From Cohaesibacter celericrescens (GTDB lineage Bacteria > Pseudomonadota > Alphaproteobacteria > Rhizobiales > Cohaesibacteraceae), in the NCBI RefSeq assembly GCF_002866925.1, contig NZ_PKUQ01000052.1, forward strand, positions 1 to 64,000: a stretch of 64,000 nt of DNA, in the 5' to 3' direction. Positions 52,754 to 60,549 of this stretch are shown here, in pieces (the first letter of the stretch is position 1; each line of letters opens with the position of its first letter). Below the pieces are notes generated by a model, which saw only the letters and a program-made list of their open reading frames with translations, made no database searches and was not told the DNA's origin. The position numbers and the translations under genes were made by a program.

Positions 52754-52787
52754 AGCGCGCAACTCCCTGCAGATTCAGCGAACCTGG

Positions 52788-53474
52788 TCAAGTGCTCGCC
52801 GGTTTTGCGGTCTGCGTATTGGCAAGCGCGGCCATGTTCCAGTAAGATCCCTCGATAAGATCGATATGGTTGAGCAAAATCTTCATGGCCGCATCCATAT
52901 CCTTGGATGCCACAGCTTCGGTGATTTTGTTGTGTTCATGAAACGACTTACGAATATGATCCGGATGATGTCCGATACGGCTGCGGATCGCTGCCATTTT
53001 TTGTGCGATTGCTTGATAAGCATCGTCCAGAAATCTGTTTCTGGAACAATCAAACAGGCATTGATGGAAAACGGTATCCAACGTCAGATAAGCTGATATA
53101 TCCTCACGCTCAAGCGCCTCTTGCATAGCCTCGACGCAACCCGCCAATTTTTGGTGGAGGTCCTCGGAATTTGTACGAATGCCCAATTCGAGGGCTTTGG
53201 TTTCGAGGCAGACCCGCGCTTCACACAGTTGGCTGATTTCGTGCGGCTCCAATGAGAAAACAAACGTTCCCCGTCGCGGTTCAACTTTCAAAAGACCATC
53301 AATTTCAAGACGGTTAAAAGCCTCGCGAACCGGCGTGCGGCTAACGTCCAATTCTTTGGCAAGTTTTACTTCGGAGACTTGCTCACCAAGCCCCAATTCA
53401 CCATTGACGATGATTTCCCTGAGTTTCTCAGTGACAAGCTCGGTAAGGGATTTAGGGCGCGGGATAGATTTCAT
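52788..53474 (-). CDS. GntR-family (FCD subgroup) regulator
   Basis: 228 aa. Winged helix: SLTELVTEKLREIIVNGELGLGEQVSEVKLAKELDVSRTPVREAFNRLEIDGLLKVEPRRGTFVF. FCD ligand domain: LCEARVCLETKALELGI, LTLDTVFHQCLFDCSRNRFL and SFHEHNKITEAVASKDMDAAMKILLNHI, with the metal-binding Asp/His set. ATG at 53474 chosen because GGAG lies upstream; the longer frame lacks a ribosome site. Its likely operator TGGCATAC-N3-ATACA at 53510 recurs before the EamA gene, so a small transport regulon is likely. Confidence 0.9.
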   Translation of the reverse strand: MKSIPRPKSLTELVTEKLREIIVNGELGLGEQVSEVKLAKELDVSRTPVREAFNRLEIDGLLKVEPRRGTFVFSLEPHEISQLCEARVCLETKALELGIRTNSEDLHQKLAGCVEAMQEALEREDISAYLTLDTVFHQCLFDCSRNRFLDDAYQAIAQKMAAIRSRIGHHPDHIRKSFHEHNKITEAVASKDMDAAMKILLNHIDLIEGSYWNMAALANTQTAKPAST

Positions 53475-53509
53475 TTTTTCTCCGTATGAAACCATAATCC
53501 GAATGCTCT

Positions 53510-53525
53510 TGGCATACAAGATACA
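53510..53525. promoter_or_regulatory. Putative autoregulatory operator of the GntR gene
   Basis: TGGCATACAAGATACA shares 13 defined positions (TGGCATAC-N3-ATACA) with the site at 51767 and ends 36 bp upstream of the chosen gntR ATG. Confidence 0.5.
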
Positions 53526-53547
53526 ACATCCATCGCCCGGGTGAATG

Positions 53548-53590
53548 ACAATGCGCTGGACCTGCTACATAAGCCTGTCCAGCGCATTGT
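53548..53590. terminator. Long perfect hairpin downstream of uspA
   Basis: ACAATGCGCTGGAC (53548-53561) and GTCCAGCGCATTGT (53577-53590) form a perfect 14-bp stem with a 15-nt loop. It lies 56 nt beyond the uspA stop and 74 nt before the GntR start, on the shared minus strand. No T run; a terminator or mRNA 3'-end element is the likely role. Confidence 0.6.
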
Positions 53591-53645
53591 GTCTAAGGCC
53601 TGTTTACCTTCTGTCTCAGGGCTTCAGCCATAAGAAGGGCCCTAG

Positions 53646-54500
53646 TTAGTGCACAAGAAACACCGCTTGATCTGTTTGTTCGATCAATGTTCGGGTTGTG
53701 CCGCCGAAGATTGCTTGGCGCGTTCTGGAATGGCCGTAAGACCCCATTACGATTAAATCTGCTCCGCTCTCTTTAGCTCGCTCTTGAATGCATTCGCCAA
53801 TGCCGCGCCCGCCGCTGGGAAATTGCTGAACCACAACTTTGCAGCCATGGTGTGTCAGCCATTTTGCAACATCCACACCGGGATCTTCGCCCTCGCAAGA
53901 TTTGGTCATCACCGGATCAACTGTGCCGATAACGACCTCATCAGCCTGACGCAACAGTGGCAAAGCCTGATGCACAGCCCGTGCAGAATGCAGGTGGGTG
54001 GTCCATGCAACAAAGACCCGTTTTGGGTTCTTCAGCGCTTTTAACTCGTGATCATTCAACAACAGCCCGATAGGAGACTGGAACAGAATACCGTAGGTAA
54101 TCTGCCTAAACATGGCTTCATCTTTACGTAAATCATCGCCAATCAAAGCAAAATCGCAAATCATGGCCCTTCGGGCGATGATGTCAGCCACAAACGTTGG
54201 CTCGCTCGCCACGATAGAGACCTCACCGGAAACATCATGCTCCTGAAGCAGGGTTTTAATTTCCTCGGCTTTTTCATTCAACGCGGTCTTGTGGGCTGAT
54301 ACTTCTTTTTGCCATTCAATAGGAAGATCAGGTGTCCCATAGGGAGGGACGCCAACGGCGTAATAAGGAAGGACCGGCAGTTGCCCAATGACCAGTATCA
54401 CCGCATGCGCCGACATGTCTCGGATAGCTTCGAGCTTGGCGACAAGATTACTCGTGGAAGCATCTTTGCCAATTGCAACTAATATTGTGCTATTTTTCAT
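53646..54500 (-). CDS. uspA: Universal stress protein, tandem UspA domains
   Basis: 284 aa with two Usp domains (about 1-145 and 155-284). The first is degenerate: STILVAIGKDASTSNLVAKLEAIRDMSAHAVILV, lacking the ATP-binding glycine pattern. The second has VFVAWTTHLHSARAVHQALPLLRQADEVVIGTV and the ATP-binding G-2x-G-9x-G pattern in VMGSYGHSRTRQAIFGGTTRTLIEQTDQAVFLVH. An FNR-type box at 54555 and a TACAAA -10-like hexamer at 54528-54533 stand upstream. It is divergent from hsp20, which has its own box, so both are probably induced at low oxygen. Confidence 0.93.
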   Translation of the reverse strand: MKNSTILVAIGKDASTSNLVAKLEAIRDMSAHAVILVIGQLPVLPYYAVGVPPYGTPDLPIEWQKEVSAHKTALNEKAEEIKTLLQEHDVSGEVSIVASEPTFVADIIARRAMICDFALIGDDLRKDEAMFRQITYGILFQSPIGLLLNDHELKALKNPKRVFVAWTTHLHSARAVHQALPLLRQADEVVIGTVDPVMTKSCEGEDPGVDVAKWLTHHGCKVVVQQFPSGGRGIGECIQERAKESGADLIVMGSYGHSRTRQAIFGGTTRTLIEQTDQAVFLVH

Positions 54501-54554
54501 TGTTGGATTCCTTTCTCAGCTGCACCATTTGTAACAGCACGCAAAGGCCTTCGA

Positions 54555-54568
54555 TTGACGCGCGTCAA
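54555..54568. promoter_or_regulatory. FNR/FixK-type box upstream of uspA
   Basis: TTGACGCGCGTCAA is a perfect palindrome matching TTGA-N6-TCAA, ending 55 bp upstream of the uspA ATG. A TACAAA hexamer falls at the expected -10 position for a site centred near -41.5. Confidence 0.78.
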
Positions 54569-54685
54569 TTGCCAAACGAGGCCTCATTGTCATCTGGCCT
54601 TGATGCACTGCAATCATAGCGTGGAGACCAATCGGCCTTCTCGTCTTAGAGGCCTGAGATGGGAGCGCGGCCCCTCATTCGAGAA

Positions 54686-54699
54686 TTGACGAATATCAA
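54686..54699. promoter_or_regulatory. FNR/FixK-type box upstream of hsp20
   Basis: TTGACGAATATCAA matches TTGA-N6-TCAA and lies 64 bp before the hsp20 ATG, in the direction of that gene. Confidence 0.7.
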
Positions 54700-54762
54700 T
54701 CAGCGGCATCCGCAAGATGGCAGACTGCAAACCTCATTCAAGAGATGAAAGGAGTTTCCGAT

Positions 54763-55236
54763 ATGCTGTATCAAGATTTGTTGCCTTATAAAGACGATTT
54801 AGATGCGCCGATGGTTTCACTTCTTCGCAAACAGGTAGATTCCCTGTTTGATGATTTTGATCCAGGCTTCTGGACGCGCAACGCAGAACTTTCTGTCCGC
54901 ACAAACTTGAGCGAAACCGACAAAGAAGTCTGTATCACCGCGGAGCTTCCCGGTCTGTCGGAAGAGGATGTTGATGTTTCTGTTGTCGGCAACCGGATCA
55001 CCATAAAAGGTGAAAAGAAATCCGAAACAGATGAACGCAAAGACGAAGAAGGCCGCCAATATCACCGGATCGAACGGATGTCTGGAGCATTTCAGCGCAA
55101 AGTTGCCTTACCCTTCGACATACCCACGGATGCCGTTAAGGCAGATGTCAAAAATGGCATCTTGACTGTCACAGTCGCAAAGCCTGCTGAAGTCGTGGAG
55201 AATACGAAAAAGATCAAAATCACCCGATCTGAATGA
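54763..55236 (+). CDS. hsp20: Small heat-shock protein, Hsp20/alpha-crystallin family
   Basis: ATP-independent chaperone, 157 aa. The alpha-crystallin domain spans about residues 45-145: LSVRTNLSETDKEVCITAELPGLSEEDVDVSVVGNRITIKGEKKSE, then FQRKVALPFDIPTDAVKADVKNGILTVTVAKP with the GILTVTV beta strand. The C-terminal IKI motif (KKIKITRSE) for oligomer contacts is present. AAAGGAG precedes the ATG at 54763. An FNR-type box lies at 54686 and an intrinsic terminator follows the stop. Confidence 0.95.
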   Translation: MLYQDLLPYKDDLDAPMVSLLRKQVDSLFDDFDPGFWTRNAELSVRTNLSETDKEVCITAELPGLSEEDVDVSVVGNRITIKGEKKSETDERKDEEGRQYHRIERMSGAFQRKVALPFDIPTDAVKADVKNGILTVTVAKPAEVVENTKKIKITRSE

Positions 55237-55252
55237 CCCAAGCGGTCGATAG

Positions 55253-55280
55253 GTGGTCGGTGTGTACCGGCCACTTCTTT
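55253..55280 (+). terminator. Intrinsic terminator after hsp20
   Basis: GTGGTCGG (55253-55260) pairs with CCGGCCAC (55267-55274) with one G-U pair, followed by TTCTTT. It lies 17 nt after the stop and separates hsp20 from the exporter operon. Confidence 0.7.
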
Positions 55281-55399
55281 AAAATCGAGATTGCTTACGC
55301 ATAGGCTTCATCGACCTTATGTCCAAACTTTCTCAAGACAAAAAATGCGCTTATTGGCGCTAAATTTATCATACATGCCAACGGGATAGGATGCAGGTC

Positions 55400-56380
55400 A
55401 TGAATAAAAATGGAATGATTGGGGTCGTCCTTTTGGTTGCTGTGGGCATCGCAGGCGCGGCGTGGTGGCAAGTATCGCAGGAAAGCGCCGTGATTGATGG
55501 TATTAGTCAATCAAATGGCCGCATTGAGGCCGAACGGATCGCCGTTGCGACCAAGTTGGCAGGCAGAGTGGCTGAAGTCCTCGTTTCGGAAGGAGACTGG
55601 GTCCAAGAAGGGCAAACTATTGCCCGGATGGATACCAAGGATCTGGAAGCGGAGCTGCACCAAGCGCAGGCAACGGTTCTTCAGGCACAACAACAAAAGC
55701 TCCAGGCAGAAGCACTATTACGGCAGCGCCAATCAGAATTGACCACGGCACAGGCTGCATTTTCTCGTGTCAAAAAATTGGCAAAAGACGGGTTTAATAG
55801 TCAGGCTCAATTGGACGTGCAACAAACAGTGCTCGATTCAGCGCAGGCTGCTGTTGCAGCTGCAGAAGCGGGAGTTCCATTGGCCAAAGCAACCATCGCG
55901 GCCGCTGAGGCGGCCGTTGAAGGTGTGCAGAGTCTGATTGATGACGCCAGTCTTCAGGCACCACGCGCCGGTCGCGTTCAATATGTATTGGAGCATTCAG
56001 GCGAAGTCGTTGCGGCAGGCACCAGCATCGTTACGCTTACAGACCTGACAAATATGCACATGACAATATTTTTGCCATCACGGGATGCTGGCCGATTGGC
56101 CATCGGGGCCGAGGCGCGGATTATACTGGATGCGATCCCAGACTATATTATCCCGGCATCTGTGACATTTGTCTCCAGCACAGCGCAGTTCACCCCAAAA
56201 TCCGTTGAAACCCAGGAAGAGCGCGATAAACTGATGTTTCGGGTCAAATTGACCATCGCACCTGAGCTCTTGAATGCCTACAAAGACCGCGCGCGGGCAG
56301 GGGTTCCCGGTGTCGGCTACGTTCGGGTCGATGACAGTTTGCCATGGCCAACCGAGCTTGAGGTGAGGTTGCCACAATGA
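55400..56380 (+). CDS. yhiI: HlyD-family membrane fusion protein, YhiI-like
   Basis: Periplasmic adaptor of an ABC-2 type exporter, 326 aa. One N-terminal membrane anchor (MIGVVLLVAVGIAGAAWWQVS), a biotinyl-lipoyl-like half motif (NGRIEAERIAVATKLAGRVAEVLVSEGDWVQEGQTIARMD), a long alpha-hairpin coiled coil rich in Gln and Ala (about 75-175), then the second lipoyl half and beta-barrel (LQAPRAGRVQYVLEHSGEVVAAGTSIVTLTDL). The start may be 55391 or 55400; spacing from GGGATAGG favours the second. The stop overlaps the ABC gene (ATGA). The order adaptor, RbbA-like ATPase, permease is the E. coli yhiI-rbbA-yhhJ order. Confidence 0.9.
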   Translation: MNKNGMIGVVLLVAVGIAGAAWWQVSQESAVIDGISQSNGRIEAERIAVATKLAGRVAEVLVSEGDWVQEGQTIARMDTKDLEAELHQAQATVLQAQQQKLQAEALLRQRQSELTTAQAAFSRVKKLAKDGFNSQAQLDVQQTVLDSAQAAVAAAEAGVPLAKATIAAAEAAVEGVQSLIDDASLQAPRAGRVQYVLEHSGEVVAAGTSIVTLTDLTNMHMTIFLPSRDAGRLAIGAEARIILDAIPDYIIPASVTFVSSTAQFTPKSVETQEERDKLMFRVKLTIAPELLNAYKDRARAGVPGVGYVRVDDSLPWPTELEVRLPQ

Positions 56381-59106
56381 CCCCTCTACCGGTTGCCAAG
56401 CTATCGGCGGTCACCCATCGCTATGGCTCAACGGCTGCGTTGGACGACGTAACGCTGGATGTGCCTGCAGGCTGCATGGCAGGTCTGATCGGTCCCGATG
56501 GTGTCGGAAAATCGACACTTTTAGCCTTGCTTGCAGGCGTTCGGAAGCTGCAAACCGGCGAATTGCAGGTGCTGGATGGTGACATACGTGACCACAAGCA
56601 TTTACGGACATGCAACCAACGCATTGCCTATATGCCGCAGGGTCTGGGGCGCAACCTTTATCCGACTTTGACTGTCACCGAAAATCTGGATTTTTTCGGC
56701 AGGCTCTTTGCTCAACCTCAGGAAGAGCGCGCCAAGAGAATTGATGATTTATTACGCGCAACCGGCCTTGACCCGTTTCCCGATCGGCCAGCGGGCAAGC
56801 TTTCGGGGGGCATGAAGCAGAAGCTTTCTCTTTGCTCTGCGCTCATTCACGATCCAGATCTTCTGATCCTTGATGAACCCACAACAGGCGTTGATCCCCT
56901 GTCCCGGCAACAATTTTGGGACCTGATTGATCGCATCCGCCAACAGCGCCCAGAAATGAGCGTGATTGTTGCAACCGCCTATATGGAAGAAGCCGAACGG
57001 TTCGATTGGCTGGCCGCGATGTTCGACGGCAAGGTAATTGCACAAGGAAAACCGGCAGACTTATTGACAAAAACAAACCAGCCTAGCTTGGAAAAAGCCT
57101 TCATCGCCATGCTCCCAGAAGAGACCCGCCTTGGGCATCGTGATGTCGTCGTGCCACCCAGACACCATGAAGAAGGCCCGCCAGCCATTCAAGCCAAAGG
57201 GCTAACGCGCAGATTTGGCGACTTCACCGCCGTTGATGGTGTGAATTTCGAGATCGAGCGCGGGGAGATCTTCGGGTTTCTTGGCTCCAATGGTTGCGGC
57301 AAAACCACAACCATGAAAATGCTGACCGGCTTGTTGCCCGCAAGCGAAGGTCAAGCACTGCTGTTTGGCGACACCCTTGATGCCAACGATATGCGGACGC
57401 GCCAGCGTGTCGGATATATGTCGCAATCCTTTTCGCTCTACAGCGAGCTGACGGTGCGTCAAAACCTCAATCTACATGCTGAACTTTACCAGTTACCCGC
57501 CGCCACGCGGACTGACCGGATTAAAGAGATGATGGACACCTTCGAGTTGGCGCATGTTGCCGATATCAGGCCGGGTTCTCTTCCCCTTGGTATCCGCCAA
57601 CGTTTGCAACTCGCTGTCGCAATGATCCATTCCCCAGAAGTTCTGATTTTGGACGAACCAACATCTGGCGTTGATCCTGTCGCACGCGATGCCTTCTGGC
57701 AGCATTTGATCGCCCTTTCCCGCAAGAACGGCGTGACTATTTTTGTCTCCACGCACTTCATGAATGAGGCAGAACGGTGCGACCGCATATCTTTGATGCA
57801 TGCAGGGCGCGTATTGACCGTCGGAGCTCCGGCCGAGATCGTGAAGGCAAAACAAGCAGCCAACTTAAGCGATGCTTTTGTCAGTTATTTGAAACAGGCA
57901 GCAGGTGATCTCGAACCGGAGCCCAAGAGCACGCCTCAACACAAACCTTTGCATTTGCACCATACGACGCGATTTGGAGGCGGCAGTCTGGCGCGCATGT
58001 GGGCCTTTGCACGGCGGGAAACCATGGAAATCCTGCGTGATCGCCTACGATTAACCTTTGCATTTATGGGCCCGATTATTCTAATGCTGACCTTCGGTTA
58101 TGGCATTTCCTTTGATGTGACGGACTTGCCCTATGCGGTGTTAGATCTGGATCAAACCGCCGAAAGCCGAACATTATTGGAGGCTTTTTCTGGGTCGCGT
58201 TACTTTGAAGAGCATACCGCTGCAGACAGCACGAACGAGCTTGATGCGCGTCTGCGCGACGGAGAAATAGCCATCGCCATTGAAATACCTCCTGATTTCG
58301 GAAAGAACCTGTTGCGGGGCGACCAACCTGAAGTCCGCATTGCCATTGATGCCGCTATGCCATTCAGGGCGGAAACGACGCGGGGCTACCTCATCGGTCT
58401 GGCTCAGTCCTATATGGAGGATCAAATTGAGCGCACCTACGGGGAAGTCATAGACACGAGTGCAGCCAGTATTGAAACCCGATTTCGATACAATCAGGCA
58501 TTCAAGAGCGTTGTCGCGATGGTGCCTTCTGTCATCATGCTGATGCTCGTTCTCATTCCGTCCATGATGGCGGCAATGGGCGTTGTGCGCGAAAAAGAAA
58601 CCGGTTCAATCGCCAACTTCCGATCTACGCCAGTAACACGAACAGAATTTCTTTTGGGCAAGCAGCTGCCGTATGTCGGTATCGCTATGATTAGTTTTGC
58701 CACCTTGCTTTTGGTTGCGTACGGTATTTTTAATGTGCCCGTTAAAGGTTCAGCTTTGGCGCTTCTGGTTGGGACATTGCTTTATGTTCTGGCTACCACC
58801 GGTTTTGGGGTTCTGGTCTCCGCTTTTACCAAAACCCAAGTGGCAGCCACCTTCGCGGCGGCGATTATTGCCATCATCCCGGCGGTCAATTTCTCGGGTC
58901 TACTCGTTCCGGTTTCGTCCCTGTCTGGCAGCGGTCGCCTTATCGGTCTGAGCTTCCCATCAGGATGGTATCAGCAAATCAGCGTTGGCACCTTCACCAA
59001 GGATCTCGGTTTTTCAGAACTTTGGCAAAATCATCTGGCGCTTGCCGGTTTTGCCATCTTGTTCATCGCTCTATCAATCCTTGCCCTCAACAAACAGGAG
59101 CACTGA
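56377..59106 (+). CDS. rbbA: Fused ABC ATPase/permease, RbbA-like
   Basis: 909 aa, close to E. coli RbbA. Two ATPase domains precede an ABC-2 membrane domain. Domain 1: Walker A GPDGVGKST, signature LSGGMKQKLSLC, Walker B LLILDEPTTGVDP. Domain 2: GSNGCGKTT, a degenerate signature LPLGIRQRLQLA in place of LSGGQ, and VLILDEPTSGVDP. From about residue 545 six membrane helices follow (FAFMGPIILMLTFGYGISFDVTD near 565 and a C-terminal set of five). It is coupled to the adaptor and, 1 nt later, to the second permease. E. coli RbbA was linked to ribosomes, but the operon points to an export machine; substrate unknown. Confidence 0.93.
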   Translation: MTPLPVAKLSAVTHRYGSTAALDDVTLDVPAGCMAGLIGPDGVGKSTLLALLAGVRKLQTGELQVLDGDIRDHKHLRTCNQRIAYMPQGLGRNLYPTLTVTENLDFFGRLFAQPQEERAKRIDDLLRATGLDPFPDRPAGKLSGGMKQKLSLCSALIHDPDLLILDEPTTGVDPLSRQQFWDLIDRIRQQRPEMSVIVATAYMEEAERFDWLAAMFDGKVIAQGKPADLLTKTNQPSLEKAFIAMLPEETRLGHRDVVVPPRHHEEGPPAIQAKGLTRRFGDFTAVDGVNFEIERGEIFGFLGSNGCGKTTTMKMLTGLLPASEGQALLFGDTLDANDMRTRQRVGYMSQSFSLYSELTVRQNLNLHAELYQLPAATRTDRIKEMMDTFELAHVADIRPGSLPLGIRQRLQLAVAMIHSPEVLILDEPTSGVDPVARDAFWQHLIALSRKNGVTIFVSTHFMNEAERCDRISLMHAGRVLTVGAPAEIVKAKQAANLSDAFVSYLKQAAGDLEPEPKSTPQHKPLHLHHTTRFGGGSLARMWAFARRETMEILRDRLRLTFAFMGPIILMLTFGYGISFDVTDLPYAVLDLDQTAESRTLLEAFSGSRYFEEHTAADSTNELDARLRDGEIAIAIEIPPDFGKNLLRGDQPEVRIAIDAAMPFRAETTRGYLIGLAQSYMEDQIERTYGEVIDTSAASIETRFRYNQAFKSVVAMVPSVIMLMLVLIPSMMAAMGVVREKETGSIANFRSTPVTRTEFLLGKQLPYVGIAMISFATLLLVAYGIFNVPVKGSALALLVGTLLYVLATTGFGVLVSAFTKTQVAATFAAAIIAIIPAVNFSGLLVPVSSLSGSGRLIGLSFPSGWYQQISVGTFTKDLGFSELWQNHLALAGFAILFIALSILALNKQEH

Positions 59107-59107
59107 G

Positions 59108-60235
59108 ATGATACAGTGGTTATCTAATGTTTATCGCCTCGGTCTTAAAGAATTGCGCAGTCTTCGGGCCGATCCGGTATTGATTTTGCTCATCATTTAC
59201 GTATTCAGTTTCGCGGTTTATGCCGTCGCGACAGGGGCAAAACTGGAGGTCGTCAACGCCTCGGTTGCCTATGTCGATCTAGACCGCTCCGAACTAACAG
59301 GACGGATCGTGAATGCCATTTTGCCACCGGATTTTGAAACGCCCCAAGAGATCTCTTCATCTGACATTGATCGTGTGATGAACAATGGGAAATATGTTTT
59401 TGTACTTTCCTTTCCCCCTCGCTTTGAGGCGGATGTTCTGGCAGGGCTACAGCCTTCCATGCAATTGAATATCGACGCCACAGCTATGGTGCAGGCGGGC
59501 AATGGAGCAGTCTTTATTCAAGAGATCATTGCAGCAGAAATAGCTAAATTTGTTGCTCCTGGTGATACATCAAGCAGCCTTCCCATTGATTTGATCGTCA
59601 CAGCCTTGTTCAATCCCAATCTGCAATCGACCTGGTTTTCCTCGGTCATGCAGGTCATCAACAATGTTACGATCTTATCGGTGTTGCTGACCGGCGCTGC
59701 GTTGATACGGGAGCGGGAACACGGAACAATTGAACATTTGCTTGTCATGCCGGTAACACCGTCCGAGATCATGCTGGCAAAAATCTGGGCCAACGGCCTG
59801 GCAATCATAGTGGCTGCTGTTTTGTCTCTTTGGTTGGTGGTTCAGGGCATCCTGAGTGTACCGATCGCGGGATCTATTACGCTTTTTGTCGTGGGCACCG
59901 TTCTCTATCTGGTGTCTGTCACAGGCTTGGGCATTCTTTTGGCGACTTTTACCACCTCAATGCCACAATTCGGCCTTTTGGCCCTGCCAGTTTTGGTCAT
60001 CATGAACTTGCTCTCAGGCAGCACTACGCCAATGGAAAGCATTCCTGTCTGGCTCCAGAATGTGATGCAGATTGCTCCTTCCACTCATTTTGTCGCCTTC
60101 TCGCAGGCAATCCTCTATCGTGGAGCTGGCTTGGAAACAGTCTGGCTTGATATGGTGGTTATGGCAGCACTGAGCGCGGTTTTCTTTGTTGCTGCACTCT
60201 TGCGGTTTCGTCAGACGATGTCTGCCTCCAACTAG
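59108..60235 (+). CDS. yhhJ: ABC-2 type permease, YhhJ-like
   Basis: 375 aa, matching YhhJ in length. One N-terminal helix (LILLIIYVFSFAVYAVATGAK), a large extracytoplasmic domain (VVNASVAYVDLDRSELTGRIVNAILPPDFETPQEISSSDIDRVMNNGKYVFVLSFPPRFEADVLAG), then five to six C-terminal helices around the conserved ALIREREHGTIEHLLVMPVTPSEIMLAKIWANGL. AGGAG lies 7 nt before the ATG at 59108. It is the last gene of the three-gene exporter operon. Confidence 0.92.
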   Translation: MIQWLSNVYRLGLKELRSLRADPVLILLIIYVFSFAVYAVATGAKLEVVNASVAYVDLDRSELTGRIVNAILPPDFETPQEISSSDIDRVMNNGKYVFVLSFPPRFEADVLAGLQPSMQLNIDATAMVQAGNGAVFIQEIIAAEIAKFVAPGDTSSSLPIDLIVTALFNPNLQSTWFSSVMQVINNVTILSVLLTGAALIREREHGTIEHLLVMPVTPSEIMLAKIWANGLAIIVAAVLSLWLVVQGILSVPIAGSITLFVVGTVLYLVSVTGLGILLATFTTSMPQFGLLALPVLVIMNLLSGSTTPMESIPVWLQNVMQIAPSTHFVAFSQAILYRGAGLETVWLDMVVMAALSAVFFVAALLRFRQTMSASN

Positions 60236-60437
60236 ATTTTGTCCTCCAAATGGTCCCAATTCAATAATCTCGGTCTGATTATGGGTTGGTCGACGCACGG
60301 GGCAACCAAAACGCAAGATTTGCATCTACGTTTGAAACTTGTGGCAAACACAACAACCGGTTCAGAGCCTTCCCTTGCGCGCAGGCCTGCCAATTTTTAG
60401 CACCAAATTTTTGTAAATTTCATTCCGTGTTTGCCAC

Positions 60438-60451
60438 TTGACGCGCGTCAA
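60438..60451. promoter_or_regulatory. FNR/FixK-type box upstream of the arginine deiminase operon
   Basis: TTGACGCGCGTCAA, identical to the box before uspA, lies 99 bp upstream of the first ATG of the operon. ANR/FNR control of arginine deiminase operons is well established in other Proteobacteria. Confidence 0.8.
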
Positions 60452-60549
60452 TCATGTACCGGCATCTCCTGTCATCTTCGCTTCAAAGCTAGGGGGCATT
60501 CGCTCATCAAAAGCGACAGATGGCTCTTGGTTTTGAAAGGAGAAACTCA

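Noticed and set aside
53646..55236. Idea that usp/hsp20/ftsH form a known transmissible stress-tolerance locus
   Set aside because: ftsH is 30 kb away and other marker genes of that locus (ClpK/ClpG, KefB-type, thioredoxin) are absent; shared regulation explains the association better.
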